Made by a program: the position numbers and the translations under genes
Assembly: GCA_900768265.1 (NCBI GenBank)
Contig: CAAGCF010000036.1
Coordinates: 1-64,000, forward strand
Origin: an uncultured Collinsella sp.
GTDB taxonomy: Bacteria > Actinomycetota > Coriobacteriia > Coriobacteriales > Coriobacteriaceae
Reading direction: 5' to 3'
Length of the DNA: 64,000 nt
In this document: positions 8,181-17,479 of the stretch, piece by piece
How the letters are laid out: each line of letters starts with the position of its first letter
How positions within the stretch are numbered: position 1 is the stretch's first letter
The notes under the pieces: generated by a model
Told to the model about the DNA's origin: nothing
The model's input: only the letters and a program-made list of their open reading frames with translations
Database searches by the model: none

Positions 8181-8220
8181 GCGCCCCTGCACCTCACAGG
8201 AGATGCAGGGGCGCTTTGCA
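8181..8220 (+). terminator. Intrinsic terminator of kup
   Basis: GCGCCCCTGCA (8181-8191) pairs with TGCAGGGGCGC (8204-8214), followed by TTTGCATTT. It lies 21 bases after the kup stop and before the convergent bile salt hydrolase gene. Confidence 0.85.
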
Positions 8221-8238
8221 TTTCAGTAAAGCCCTCGG

Positions 8239-9204
8239 CTACGAACGACGCGGCTCGGGAACCACAAGCCTATCGGGGCTCGCGCCCTCGGCATCCATCA
8301 GGCTCACGCAGCGAATCGACGGATCCTCATACATCGCGTAGTAATAATTGCCCGTGCGCGCGCTAAAGCATCCGGTATAGATAGTCTTCTCGAACTTGCC
8401 ATCGCCCATCCTGGACGCCCCCTCAATCATCACCACGCCCTCGAGTGAACGGAACATGCGGACGACGTTTTCGGCCTCGCTGTCTTTTTGCGGGTAATTG
8501 GCATTGAGGTACGCTGCCTTTACAAAACGGCTCGGCGAATAGCAGTCGCCGGGAATGCCGCGCATGCCGGCACCGGCTCCATAGGGCTTAAGCTCGGCGC
8601 CACGCCACGTCGCCGTCTGCGGAAAATCGCTTGTGGCGGTGATATAAGTGCGTAGGTTTTCCATATGCCACGGGAAGGTGGGCTGATTGGCAAGGGTGTC
8701 GACCGGATCGTCGTATACATGCAGGCCGTCAGCCATCATCTCGACCACGATGCTACGCTGGCTGTCGCCGATAATCCAATGGAGCAGCGACACGCCCAGC
8801 CCCTCTCCGGCAGATTTGGCGACAATCACCGTGTCGCGCAGCGCGGCCTCGACCTCATCGACCGTCGAGAACGTCGCTGCCACCCACAGGGGAAACTCAT
8901 AGGCCGCGATATTGGTCTTGCCGTCGACAGGGTCCTCGGCATACTCGGCATAACCCGGGAAATTGAGACCCGCCACGGCGAGGCCCGCATCGTTGCCGCA
9001 GTCGAAGAACATAGGGTAGTTCTTGTAATCGATGCACATACCGATCACCGCGTGTGCCGCTGTCGTGTCGTCGATAAACGAATACGGAATGTGAAACCCG
9101 CGCGGCATCACGCGAACCTGTTGGCCGTAGTCAAAGCTCCAGTCGAGGTTGCGGCCCAGATACATGTTGCCGGAATTATCGGTAAATCGAATGCTCGTAC
9201 ACAT
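8239..9204 (-). CDS. bsh: Bile salt hydrolase (choloylglycine hydrolase)
   Basis: 321 residues of the Ntn-hydrolase family that cleaves the glycine or taurine amide of conjugated bile salts. The start at 9204 has AGGAGG upstream and places the nucleophile Cys directly after Met, as the enzyme needs. Seen residues fit the family numbering: Cys2, Arg18, Asp21 (GRNLDW), Asn81, Asn173 and Arg226 (SPSRF). No signal peptide is seen, so the enzyme is cytoplasmic. Penicillin V acylases share this fold, so the exact amide is inferred from the motifs and the gut-like setting. It lies 131 bases after a deformylase-like gene, with a terminator between them. Confidence 0.85.
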   Translation of the reverse strand: MCTSIRFTDNSGNMYLGRNLDWSFDYGQQVRVMPRGFHIPYSFIDDTTAAHAVIGMCIDYKNYPMFFDCGNDAGLAVAGLNFPGYAEYAEDPVDGKTNIAAYEFPLWVAATFSTVDEVEAALRDTVIVAKSAGEGLGVSLLHWIIGDSQRSIVVEMMADGLHVYDDPVDTLANQPTFPWHMENLRTYITATSDFPQTATWRGAELKPYGAGAGMRGIPGDCYSPSRFVKAAYLNANYPQKDSEAENVVRMFRSLEGVVMIEGASRMGDGKFEKTIYTGCFSARTGNYYYAMYEDPSIRCVSLMDAEGASPDRLVVPEPRRS

Positions 9205-9265
9205 AGCGCCTCCTAGCTTTACGTTCTTGCTAAGTTCATTGTCACCAAACAAAAAGGCGCTAAAC

Positions 9266-9301
9266 ACAAAAGCCCGGACATGACAACAATGTCACGCCCG
9301 G
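9266..9301 (-). terminator. Intrinsic terminator of the second deformylase-like gene
   Basis: On the minus strand CCGGGCGUGACA and UGUCAUGUCCGG pair with two G-U wobbles around UUGU, followed by GCTTTT. On the plus strand the same positions are A-C mismatches, so the element works in the minus direction. It separates the deformylase-like gene from bsh. Confidence 0.75.
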
Positions 9302-9335
9302 ACCAAAAACGACGAAGTGCGGTGCCGCAGTCACC

Positions 9336-9755
9336 CTAGACAAGTTTACCTTGGCAGTGATCGATCATATGCTGGATCATTTGCGCCTCAAAGCCCGCGT
9401 AGTCGCGGCGGCACTCCTTCATCTTGCCGTCGACGATCTGGTCAAAGGCAACCTTGCACTTGATATAGCGCGTGGACTTGGTGACCTCCTCGTGCGTCAG
9501 GCAGCTCTCCTCCATCTTGCTGGCGCCCAGGCCAAACACCAGGCGGGGGTTGTAGAGCACATGGGGCTCGCCGGCGTCGTCCAGGTAGACGCAGACCTTC
9601 TTGGTAACGCCAATCTGGTTAGCGGCAAGGCAGCCGGCATCGTCGAGCGACTTGATGGTATCGATCAGGTCCTGAGCAACCGACTCGTCCTCGACGGTCG
9701 CAACCTCGCAACGCTGGGACAGGATAGCCTCGTCGTGGCAAAGCTCTTTAATCAT
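9336..9755 (-). CDS. Peptide-deformylase homologue with altered catalytic motif
   Basis: 139 residues; the start at 9755 has GGAGGAA a few bases upstream. Motif one keeps Gln47 (CLAANQIG). Motif two is ESCLT around Cys85 instead of EGCLS. Motif three reads HMIDH at 129-133, so the catalytic Glu of HExxH is Met130. The metal ligands (Cys85, His129, His133) remain. Deformylase activity is therefore doubtful; a metal-binding or regulatory role is possible. It is about as long as the homologue at 1535-1945 but clearly different in sequence, and that one keeps the Glu. Confidence 0.75.
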   Translation of the reverse strand: MIKELCHDEAILSQRCEVATVEDESVAQDLIDTIKSLDDAGCLAANQIGVTKKVCVYLDDAGEPHVLYNPRLVFGLGASKMEESCLTHEEVTKSTRYIKCKVAFDQIVDGKMKECRRDYAGFEAQMIQHMIDHCQGKLV

Positions 9756-9948
9756 ACGTTCCTCCATAGGGGTCGTTGTAACCGCTTAAGTATACGGTAC
9801 CCACACATTTTCATGCGTAAAATACCGTCCGTCTGCTACAAAGCGCCGAACATCAACATGCGAGGAACAGCAAGGTTATAAAGACGATATAGTAAGTGAG
9901 TTCGTGTCAATCGGCCTAAACTCGGGGCCGAACAAGGAAAGGGTATGC
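9756..9948. promoter_or_regulatory. Divergent promoter region before the purine permease
   Basis: The gap of 193 bases must contain the promoters of the deformylase-like gene and the permease. A CGATATAGT stretch near 9888 could be a -10 box. I looked for a purine riboswitch and did not find its conserved core. Confidence 0.35.
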
Positions 9949-11262
9949 ATGGACGAACTTTTTCACGTCAGTGAGCGCAAGTCCACAATCGGGACCGAAC
10001 TTCGCGCTGGACTGACAACATTCCTGGCGATGGCCTACATCATCGCCGTCAACCCTGCGGTGCTCTCGGGCGCCGGCATCGATGCGGGAGCGCTCGCCTG
10101 CGCCACCTGCCTGGGCGCCGGCATCATGACCATCTGCATGGGCATCTTCGCAAACCGCCCGCTCGCCTGCGCGTCGGGTCTGGGCATCAACGCCATGATC
10201 GCGGGCATCGCCACCACCATGTGCGGCGGCGACTGGCACGTGGCCATGAGCGTTATCTTCCTCGAGGGTGTCGTCATCTTGCTGCTCGTCCTTTGCGGCC
10301 TGCGCGAGGCCATTATGGACGCCATCCCCGTGGTCCTGCGCCACGCCATCTCGGTGGGTCTGGGCCTGTTTATCGCCATGATCGGCCTGTGCGACGCCGG
10401 CATCATCACCGCTGGCGCCGGTACGCTCGTCGGCCTGGGTGACATTACCTCCCCCACCTTTATCGTCGGCATCATCTCCATCGTCGTGACGGTCGCCCTG
10501 GCCTCCCGCAACGTGCCGGGCTCGCTGCTCATCGGCATCATCGTCGCCGTTATCGCCGGTATCCCGCTGGGCGTCACCCATGCGCCCGAGGGCCTCATCG
10601 CCCCGCTCGACTTCTCGACCTTTGGCGCTCCGTTTGCCAGCACGGCCGATGGCAACCTTGCCATCGTGAAGGTTCTGACCGACCCGATGCTGCTCGTCGT
10701 TGCCTTCTCGCTGCTCATGAGCGACTTCTTTGACACCATGGGCACCGCCATGGCCGTCGCCAAGCAGGGCGAGTTCCTAACCGAGGACGGCAATGTCGAG
10801 GACATCCGTCCCATCCTGGTCGTCGACTCCGTGGCCGCTGCTGCCGGTGGCTTTATGGGCGTCTCCTCCATCACCACCTTCGTCGAGTCCACCTCTGGCG
10901 CTGCCGACGGTGGCCGCACGGGCCTCACCTCCGTCACCACCGGCGTGCTGTTCATTCTCGCCGCGTTCTTCTCCCCCATCGTCACCATCGTTTCCAGCGC
11001 CGCCACCTGCGGTGCTCTGGTCTACGTCGGCTACCTCATGATGAGCGAGGCCTCCGAGATCGACTGGTCCGACGTGTCGCAGGGTTTCCCGGCGTTCATG
11101 ATTGTCGCCGGCGTGCCCTTCACCTACTCCATCTCTGCCGGCATTGGCCTGGGCTTTATCGCCTACGTGATCGTCGCGCTCTTTAAGGGCGAGGCCTCCA
11201 AGATCAAGCCGCTCATGTGGATCGCAGCCCTTGCCTTCCTCGTCTACTTCTTCGTAGCGTAA
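9949..11262 (+). CDS. NCS2-family permease, AzgA/PbuG type (hypoxanthine/guanine/adenine)
   Basis: 437 residues with about twelve to fourteen membrane segments. The N-terminal motif (TELRAGLTTFLAMAYIIAVNP), the GLGINAM loop and SDFFDTMGT are typical of the AzgA branch of NCS2 importers, which bring in hypoxanthine, guanine or adenine by proton symport. The ATG at 9949 is preferred for its AAGGAAAGGG upstream; a GTG 15 codons earlier is weaker. A terminator follows. The last 46 bases of this gene are found again at 13252-13297 as part of a tandem duplication. Confidence 0.88.
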   Translation: MDELFHVSERKSTIGTELRAGLTTFLAMAYIIAVNPAVLSGAGIDAGALACATCLGAGIMTICMGIFANRPLACASGLGINAMIAGIATTMCGGDWHVAMSVIFLEGVVILLLVLCGLREAIMDAIPVVLRHAISVGLGLFIAMIGLCDAGIITAGAGTLVGLGDITSPTFIVGIISIVVTVALASRNVPGSLLIGIIVAVIAGIPLGVTHAPEGLIAPLDFSTFGAPFASTADGNLAIVKVLTDPMLLVVAFSLLMSDFFDTMGTAMAVAKQGEFLTEDGNVEDIRPILVVDSVAAAAGGFMGVSSITTFVESTSGAADGGRTGLTSVTTGVLFILAAFFSPIVTIVSSAATCGALVYVGYLMMSEASEIDWSDVSQGFPAFMIVAGVPFTYSISAGIGLGFIAYVIVALFKGEASKIKPLMWIAALAFLVYFFVA

Positions 11263-11288
11263 CGGCAAAGCTGCCAAAGCAGAACACC

Positions 11289-11329
11289 AAAGCGCGGAGT
11301 CGCATCGAGCGGCTCCGCGCTTTTCTTTT
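11289..11329 (+). terminator. Terminator of the purine permease (copy 1)
   Basis: AAAGCGCGGAG (11289-11299) pairs with CTCCGCGCTTT (11313-11323), followed by TCTTTT. A diverged copy is at 13324-13361 because of the tandem duplication. Confidence 0.85.
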
Positions 11330-11469
11330 AAGCCCAGGCAACGCACGGATGCGCGATGTATTGCTTCCCAAGTTTTGGACATTTTGCCCTCTAAACGGCA
11401 CTACCGCCGGCTACATCCTGCAGATATGCTGGGCGTAATCGCATAGGCCCTATGAGGATGGGAGTAACC

Positions 11470-13230
11470 ATGGCCGCCTTGTTCACGACCCCCAAGCGCA
11501 ATGACAAAACCTCTGGAGCCCATTTTGTCGAGCCCGACGTGCGCCGTCGCACGCTGCTCGCACACGGCAGCTGGCGCCGCGTGACACGCCGCATCGTTGT
11601 AGGCGCCGTATGCGCGCTTACGGTAAGCTCGCTGCTCATGCCGAGCATCTCGCTCGCAGCCGAGTGGGTGGACGTTGGCGGCGTCCGCCACGAAGCGGCC
11701 GCGGGCCCCACGGGAGACGCCGCCGGTACCTGGTCATGGGATGGCGCCGACGACATGAAGCTCAACGGCTATGACGGCGGTGCGATCAAGGCTGCGGGCA
11801 AGCTTAATGTCAATTACTTGGGCAACAACACCGTCGCCAACGACGACGGCCATGGCATCTATGTTATGGATGGCAATGCCGAGAATGCCGAGCTCAACAT
11901 CCAGGGCGACGCGTCCAGCACGCTCAACGTGACATCTTCTAGCGACGCCATCTGGTCCGAAGGCGACATCAATATAGACGGCGCTGGCACCGTCAACGCC
12001 ACGAGCACCGAGTCCGATGCTATCGATGCCAAGGGCGATCTCACCATCAAGGGTTCGGGCAACGTTAACGCCACAGGTGATTCGGACGGCATCAGGGCCG
12101 ACGACAACATCACAATCGACAGCAGCGGAACCGTCACCGCCAAGGCTACCGAGGATGAGGGTATCGATGCCAACGAGAACCTCACCATAAAGGGCGGCGG
12201 CAAGGTAGAGGCAAGCTCCGTCAAGGACAAGGCGATCGAGGCCGACGGCAACATCGAGATTTCGGGCGGCAGCCAGGTCAAGGCAAGCTCCAAGGAAGAT
12301 TATGCCGTCAAGGCCTATGGCGGTCTCACGGTCACGAACGCATCCCTTGACGCAACCGGCGTTGGATATGGCATCTATACCTACAAGGGCATCACGCTCG
12401 ATGGCGCGACCGTGACGGTCCGCGCAAGCTCAGATGGCGGGGAGGTCATCGCCCTCTACACCGACGAGGACGACATCGTCATCAAGAACGGCTCAATCGT
12501 AGATGCGTTCGCAGAAGGCAGGCTCTCGGTTGCAATCTCCACCAGAAACTTCAACCCCAACGAAGCGGGTGGCCACATCTACATCAGCAACTCCGTTGTT
12601 AAGGCAATAGCCCGCTATGCCGAGACCGGCGGCGATGGCCCCGACCACTACAGCACAGACCAGAACGACGGAATCATCCCTGAGTCCGAGGGCCTGAACA
12701 TCGGCATCTACGCATCGACCCACGAGGGCATCACGCCCGCGACCATCTCGATCGTCCGCAGCAAGGTCACGGCCGAGGGAGACACTGTGGCAATCATCGC
12801 CCTTGCCATGAGCGCGGACGGCGAGGCGATCGGCACCATCGAAATCAAGGACGCCATCATCCAGACGCCCGCGGGCGGCAAGGTCATTGACTATCGCAAC
12901 AAGGAAGAGCTCAGCGACGGCATCGTCTACGAGGCGGGTCAAACCATCGGCACGGGCGATGCCACGATCGACTCCCCCTACGACCAGGCCGTCTCCAAGA
13001 GCGTCGTCATCGTGCCGCCCGAGGAGACCAAGCCCGAGGAGAAGCCCGGCGAGACCAAGCCCGAGGTCACGAAGACAACCAAGACCGTTGCAGTTGCAGC
13101 CACGGGAGCCAAGATCGCCGGCAAACTCGCAGCAACCGGCGACGCCTCGAGCACAGCCATCGTGGCAGCCGCCCTTGCGGGAACAGCCGCCATCGCCGCG
13201 GGCGCCGTGGTGAGCCGCAAGCGCTCGTAA
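11470..13230 (+). CDS. LAATG-anchored beta-helix surface protein, copy 1
   Basis: 586 residues from the ATG at 11470 (GGGAG upstream). A basic N-terminus and hydrophobic stretch ending near SLAAEW act as a long signal peptide. The body (about 75-330) is built of short repeats of the form DGIRADDNITIDSSGTVTAKA, as in carbohydrate-binding Cthe_2159-type right-handed beta-helix proteins. A Pro/Lys/Glu-rich linker precedes LAATGD, a hydrophobic segment and the RKRS tail. LAxTG is the class E sortase signal, so the protein is probably linked to the cell wall. Binding to plant or mucosal polysaccharide is an inference. No sortase gene is in the window. Copies 2 and 3 are at 13502 and 18989. Confidence 0.8.
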   Translation: MAALFTTPKRNDKTSGAHFVEPDVRRRTLLAHGSWRRVTRRIVVGAVCALTVSSLLMPSISLAAEWVDVGGVRHEAAAGPTGDAAGTWSWDGADDMKLNGYDGGAIKAAGKLNVNYLGNNTVANDDGHGIYVMDGNAENAELNIQGDASSTLNVTSSSDAIWSEGDINIDGAGTVNATSTESDAIDAKGDLTIKGSGNVNATGDSDGIRADDNITIDSSGTVTAKATEDEGIDANENLTIKGGGKVEASSVKDKAIEADGNIEISGGSQVKASSKEDYAVKAYGGLTVTNASLDATGVGYGIYTYKGITLDGATVTVRASSDGGEVIALYTDEDDIVIKNGSIVDAFAEGRLSVAISTRNFNPNEAGGHIYISNSVVKAIARYAETGGDGPDHYSTDQNDGIIPESEGLNIGIYASTHEGITPATISIVRSKVTAEGDTVAIIALAMSADGEAIGTIEIKDAIIQTPAGGKVIDYRNKEELSDGIVYEAGQTIGTGDATIDSPYDQAVSKSVVIVPPEETKPEEKPGETKPEVTKTTKTVAVAATGAKIAGKLAATGDASSTAIVAAALAGTAAIAAGAVVSRKRS

Positions 13231-13251
13231 ACACTTTTTCGCACAGGACGG

Positions 13252-13297
13252 GTGGATCGCGGCCCTTGCCTTCCTCGTCTACTTCTTCGTAGCGTAA
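13252..13297 (+). pseudogene. Scar of the purine permease 3' end left by tandem duplication
   Basis: These 46 bases match the last 46 bases of the permease gene (11217-11262) with one visible difference and include its stop codon. The following terminator and upstream region also match. They have no start or ribosome site and sit between surface-protein copies 1 and 2, so they mark the duplication junction. Confidence 0.85.
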
Positions 13298-13323
13298 GGG
13301 CAAGGCTGCAAAAGCTGAACAAT

Positions 13324-13361
13324 AAAGCGCGGAGTCGCCATGCGGCCCCGCGCTTTTCTTT
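13324..13361 (+). terminator. Terminator after surface protein copy 1 (duplicated permease terminator)
   Basis: AAAGCGCGG (13324-13332) pairs with CCGCGCTTT (13348-13356), followed by TCTTTT. It derives from the permease terminator and now serves surface protein copy 1. Confidence 0.8.
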
Positions 13362-13501
13362 TAGCGCCGGTCCCTGCGCCGACGCGCGGCCTATTTCTCC
13401 CCCATTTTGGCCATTTTGCCCTCCAAACGGCACTACCGCCGGCAACATCCAGCAGATACGCTGAATCTAGTCGTACAGGCCCTATGAGAACGGGAGCAGC
13501 C

Positions 13502-15214
13502 ATGGCAGCCTTGTTCACGACCCCCAAACGCAATGACACTACCGCCGGAACCCATGTTGCCGAACCCGACGTTCGCCGTCGCATAGGACTCGCGCACGGC
13601 AGCTGGCGCCGCGTGACGCGCCGCATCGTCGCGGGCGCCGTGTGCGCGCTCACGGTGAGCTCGCTGCTCATGCCGAGCGTCTCGCTCGCAGCGGAATGGG
13701 TCAAGGTCGGCGGCAACAAGTACAACACCGCGGCGAGCGACGAGGCCGGTACCTGGTCGTGGGACGGCGCCGACGACTTGAAGCTCAACAACTATAACAG
13801 CGGCGAGATCCAGGCCGCAGGCAAGCTCAACGTGAATTACTCGGGAACCAACATCGTCACTGCCGACTGGATCGAAGGCATCAAGGCTTCTCATGGCACT
13901 AACGAGAATGCCGAGCTCAATATCCAAGGCGACGCGGGCAGCACGCTCAGCGTGACATCTACTGAGGACGCTATCCTCTCCACGGGTAATATCAACATCG
14001 ACGGAGCCGGATCCGTCAACGCCACGAGCACTGGGTTTGATGCCATCAATGCCGGGGGTGATCTCGCTATCAAAGGTTCGGGCAACGTCAACGCCACGGG
14101 TGCATCGGATGGCATCAGGGCAAACGGCAATATCACGATTGACGACAGCGGAGCCGTCACCGCCAGGGCTACCAAGGACAAGGGTATTGGAACCGACAAG
14201 GACCTCACCATCAAGGGTGGCGGGACGGTCGAGGCAAGCTCCGAGAAAGACGCTGCCGTCGAGGCCAAGGGCAGCCTCGCAGCCACAAACGCCTCCCTCA
14301 ACGTAAACGGTGTTGAATATGGCGTCTATGCCCACAAGGGCATCACCCTCGATCATGCAAACGTGACGGTCCGTGCAGGTAAAGGCAGATACGGTGGCGC
14401 CATCGCCCTCTTCACCTACCAGGACGACATCGTCGTCAAGAACGGCTCCACCGTGGACGCGTTTGCGGAAGGCGAGGTTTCGGCTGCATTCTCCACCAGA
14501 AACGATCGACCCAACGAGGAGGGTGGCCACATCTACATCAGCGACTCCGTTGTCAAGGCCATAGCCCGCTATGTCGAGAACGGCGACGGCCCCATCCCCT
14601 ACAGCGAAAACCAAGATGGTGAGACGAGCCCCGAGCCCCAAGGCGAGAACATCGGCATCATCGCCCAGACCAGCGAGGGCGTCACACCCGCAGTCATCTC
14701 GATCATCCGCAGCAAGGTAACGGCCGAAGGAGATACAGCAGCAATCTTTGCCCGTGCCATGAGCGCTGACGGCAAGACAATCGGCACCATCAAGATTGAG
14801 AACGCCGCCATCCAGACGCCCGAAGGCGGCAAGGCCATTGACTATCGCAAGCTCCGTAACGGCATCTACGAGGCAGGCCAAGCCATCGGCACGGGCGACG
14901 CCACGGTCGACTCCCTCTATAACGAAGCTGTCGCCAAGAGCATGGTCATCGCACCTCCCGAGGTAGCCAAGCCGGAAGACCCCAAGCCCGACGAGACCAA
15001 GCCCGCAGAAAGCAAGCCCGCGGAGTCCAAGCAGAACCCCAAGCCTGAGGGCTCAAAGCCGACCAAGGCCGTTGCGGCTTCAATCACGAAAGCCAAGACT
15101 ACCGGCGTGCTCGCGGCAACCGGCGACACCTCGGGTGCGGCCATCGTGGCAACCGTCCTTGCGGGAACAGCCGCTATCGCCGCAGGCACCATGGCGAGCC
15201 GCAAGCGCTCTTAG
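13502..15214 (+). CDS. LAATG-anchored beta-helix surface protein, copy 2
   Basis: 570 residues, closely related to copy 1 along its whole length. The parts are the same: basic signal peptide ending near SLAAEW, Cthe_2159-like repeats (about 70-280), a more variable central part, a Pro/Lys/Glu/Ser linker that is longer than in copy 1, then LAATGD, a hydrophobic stretch and RKRS. One repeat present in copy 1 around its residues 260-280 is missing. The start at 13502 matches the start of copy 1 after GGGAGCAGCC. Copies 1 and 2 lie in tandem with a permease scar between them. Confidence 0.8.
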   Translation: MAALFTTPKRNDTTAGTHVAEPDVRRRIGLAHGSWRRVTRRIVAGAVCALTVSSLLMPSVSLAAEWVKVGGNKYNTAASDEAGTWSWDGADDLKLNNYNSGEIQAAGKLNVNYSGTNIVTADWIEGIKASHGTNENAELNIQGDAGSTLSVTSTEDAILSTGNINIDGAGSVNATSTGFDAINAGGDLAIKGSGNVNATGASDGIRANGNITIDDSGAVTARATKDKGIGTDKDLTIKGGGTVEASSEKDAAVEAKGSLAATNASLNVNGVEYGVYAHKGITLDHANVTVRAGKGRYGGAIALFTYQDDIVVKNGSTVDAFAEGEVSAAFSTRNDRPNEEGGHIYISDSVVKAIARYVENGDGPIPYSENQDGETSPEPQGENIGIIAQTSEGVTPAVISIIRSKVTAEGDTAAIFARAMSADGKTIGTIKIENAAIQTPEGGKAIDYRKLRNGIYEAGQAIGTGDATVDSLYNEAVAKSMVIAPPEVAKPEDPKPDETKPAESKPAESKQNPKPEGSKPTKAVAASITKAKTTGVLAATGDTSGAAIVATVLAGTAAIAAGTMASRKRS

Positions 15215-15271
15215 ACGCCTCTGCGCACATGGCAGCTCCCGCGAAGGCCCCGAGTCCCAGCACCGTTTAAC

Positions 15272-15309
15272 AACGCCACCGCCGAGCTCCCCTCCGGCGG
15301 TGGCGTTTT
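15272..15309 (+). terminator. Terminator of surface protein copy 2
   Basis: AACGCCACCGCCG (15272-15284) pairs with CGGCGGTGGCGTT (15295-15307), followed by TTCC. Confidence 0.8.
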
Positions 15310-15421
15310 CCATATGCGTCCGCAGGGTATGCACGAGATTGTCTTTGGTCTAGCCCAACCTGCATGAGCCGACGTGCGACAATGGGGGCCGTCGATATCA
15401 CAACGCCGAGAGAAGCCCGTC

Positions 15422-16087
15422 ATGGAAGCGCATCAAAAGCAGATAACCGTTCATGCACAGCATGCCGAAAGCGCACCAGTCATCTATCTTCCCGTGGTCA
15501 TGGGCGACGGTAGTGATGTTTATGATCGCTGCCGAGAGCTCGACTGTCCGCCATTCACCCTTGTCGCCATTGGCGGGCTCGATTGGAATCGCGAGCTGAG
15601 CCCCTGGGGATGCGACGGAACCGTGCGCGATGCCGAGCCCTTTGGCGGTCAGGCATCCGGATTTCTCGATGAGCTGTTGAACTGGATAATCCCAGAGGCC
15701 GAGTCGTCGCTTCCTCAGCCGCCCACCTGGCGCGGCATTGCCGGCTACTCGCTCGCGGGCCTCTTCGCGCTCTGGTCCCTCTGGCAAACCGACGCCTTTA
15801 GCCGCGCCGCAAGCGCATCGGGGTCGTTGTGGTTTCCCGACTTTGTCGATCGCGCCAGCACGGCCCCTTTTGCCGGCAACCCGCAGGCCGTCTACCTGTC
15901 ACTCGGCAAAAAGGAGACCAAGACACCCAACCGCATGATGCGGCATGTACTCGACGACACACGCGCGATGGAAGCGTTGCTCGTCGCGCGCGGCATTCCA
16001 ACAACGCTGGAGCTCAACCCCGGCAATCACTTTGCCCAAACCGATCTGCGCATGGCACGTGGCATCCACTGGATATTGACGCATTAA
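15422..16087 (+). CDS. Alpha/beta-hydrolase, putative esterase
   Basis: 221 residues from the ATG at 15422, with GAGAGAAG upstream. The nucleophile elbow GYSLAG (about residue 107) and a late His (NPGNHF, about 198) fit an alpha/beta-hydrolase of the esterase D or Fes-like type. There is no signal peptide, so the protein should be cytoplasmic. The acidic member of the triad is not certain, nor is the substrate. It is a single gene between the surface-protein pair and the convergent uracil permease. Confidence 0.75.
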   Translation: MEAHQKQITVHAQHAESAPVIYLPVVMGDGSDVYDRCRELDCPPFTLVAIGGLDWNRELSPWGCDGTVRDAEPFGGQASGFLDELLNWIIPEAESSLPQPPTWRGIAGYSLAGLFALWSLWQTDAFSRAASASGSLWFPDFVDRASTAPFAGNPQAVYLSLGKKETKTPNRMMRHVLDDTRAMEALLVARGIPTTLELNPGNHFAQTDLRMARGIHWILTH

Positions 16088-16124
16088 AAATGACGCCCGC
16101 GCGTACGCATGGGCGCCATTTTTT
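16086..16124. terminator. Bidirectional terminator between esterase and uracil permease
   Basis: AAAAATGACGCCC pairs with GGGCGCCATTTTT with one A-C mismatch that is G-U on the minus strand. A and T runs flank both sides, so it can stop both convergent genes. Confidence 0.8.
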
Positions 16125-16144
16125 GATTCAGCTGGACGCAGTTG

Positions 16145-17479
16145 TTACTCAGCAGCCTCCTCAAGCTCGGAGACATCAAACTCAAAGTCGTTACCCGGTA
16201 GGATGGCATTGAGCACAATGCCCACCAGCGAACCCACGGCAAGACCCGAAAGCGAAATGGTCACGCCGCCCAGCTCCAACACGATGGCACCGGCGGTGCT
16301 GTACGCAATGCCGAGCGAGAGCACGAGCACCAGAGCTGCCACCAGCACGTTGCGGTTGTTCTGGAAATCGACCTGGTTTTCGATGAGGTTGCGGACGCCC
16401 ACAGCGCTGATCATGCCGTAGAGCACGAGCGACACGCCGCCGATAACGCATGACGGCATGGCGGCGATGACCGCGGCGAACTTGGGGCAGAACGAAAGCA
16501 CGATGGCGCAGCACGCGGCAATGCGGATCACGCGCGGGTCGAACACGCGCGTCAGGGCGAGCACGCCGGTGTTCTCGCCATAGGTGGTGTTGGCCGGAGC
16601 GCCAAAGAGCGAAGCCAGGATCGTGGCAAGGCCGTCGCCGAGCAGCGTGCGATGCAGACCGGGATCGGCGATGTAGTTACGCTCGCAAGTGGAGCCGATA
16701 GCCGAGATATCACCGATATGCTCGATCATGGTCGCAAAGGCCAGCGGCATGATGGTAATGATGGCCGTCGTGGCAAGGCCGCTATCGAACTGCGGGCCAA
16801 AGAGCGCAAACACGGTGTTGTCCCACACGATGGGCAAGCCAACCCAGGGAGCGGCTGCGACGCCAGAGAAGTCGACCTCGCCCAGCGCAGCCGCAACGGC
16901 ATAGCTCACCACAACGCCCAGCAGAATCGGCACGATCTTGACCATGCCGCGGCCCCAGATGTTGCAGATGACGATAACGGCAACGGCAATGACAGCCACA
17001 AGCCAGTTGGTCTGGCAGTTAGTAATAGCGGAACTTGCCAGGATCAAGCCGATGGAAATGACGATGGGACCAGTCACCACCGGCGGAAAGAAGCGCATGA
17101 CGCGCTTGGCGCCAAACGCGCGGAACAGGGCCGCCAGCACCGGATAGAGCAGGCCGGCGCAGGCTACACCCAGGCAGGCGTAGGGCAAAAGCTCGGCCTC
17201 GCCGTTGGGCGCGATTGCGGCATAACCGGCAATAAAGGCAAACGACGAGCCCAAGAAGGCCGGCACCTTACCGCGCGACAGGAAGTGGAACAGCAGCGTG
17301 CCCAAGCCGGCAAACAAAAGCGTTGCCGAAACCGAGAGACCGGTGAGCACGGGCACCAGCACCGTGGCACCAAACATGGCAAACAGGTGCTGTAGGCCGA
17401 GCAAAAACATGCGCGGGCGGCCGAGCGACGATGCGTCGTAGATGGCATCGGTGACGGCGGGCGTCGAAGACTGGGACAT
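16145..17479 (-). CDS. Uracil-xanthine permease family protein (NCS2, UraA type)
   Basis: 444 residues from the ATG at 17479 with AAAGGA six bases upstream; the reading frame is open further but has no ribosome site there. About twelve to fourteen hydrophobic segments. The region with GLQHLFAMFGATVLVP near the N-terminus, and a middle part with MIEHIGDISAIG and GENTGVLALTRV, are NCS2 signatures of the UraA/PyrP branch. It imports uracil or a related base with protons. No pyrimidine genes lie nearby. The acidic C-terminus is short. Confidence 0.88.
   Translation of the reverse strand: MSQSSTPAVTDAIYDASSLGRPRMFLLGLQHLFAMFGATVLVPVLTGLSVSATLLFAGLGTLLFHFLSRGKVPAFLGSSFAFIAGYAAIAPNGEAELLPYACLGVACAGLLYPVLAALFRAFGAKRVMRFFPPVVTGPIVISIGLILASSAITNCQTNWLVAVIAVAVIVICNIWGRGMVKIVPILLGVVVSYAVAAALGEVDFSGVAAAPWVGLPIVWDNTVFALFGPQFDSGLATTAIITIMPLAFATMIEHIGDISAIGSTCERNYIADPGLHRTLLGDGLATILASLFGAPANTTYGENTGVLALTRVFDPRVIRIAACCAIVLSFCPKFAAVIAAMPSCVIGGVSLVLYGMISAVGVRNLIENQVDFQNNRNVLVAALVLVLSLGIAYSTAGAIVLELGGVTISLSGLAVGSLVGIVLNAILPGNDFEFDVSELEEAAE

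Noticed and set aside
9768..9948. Purine riboswitch before the AzgA-type permease
   Set aside because: No match to the conserved three-way junction sequence.
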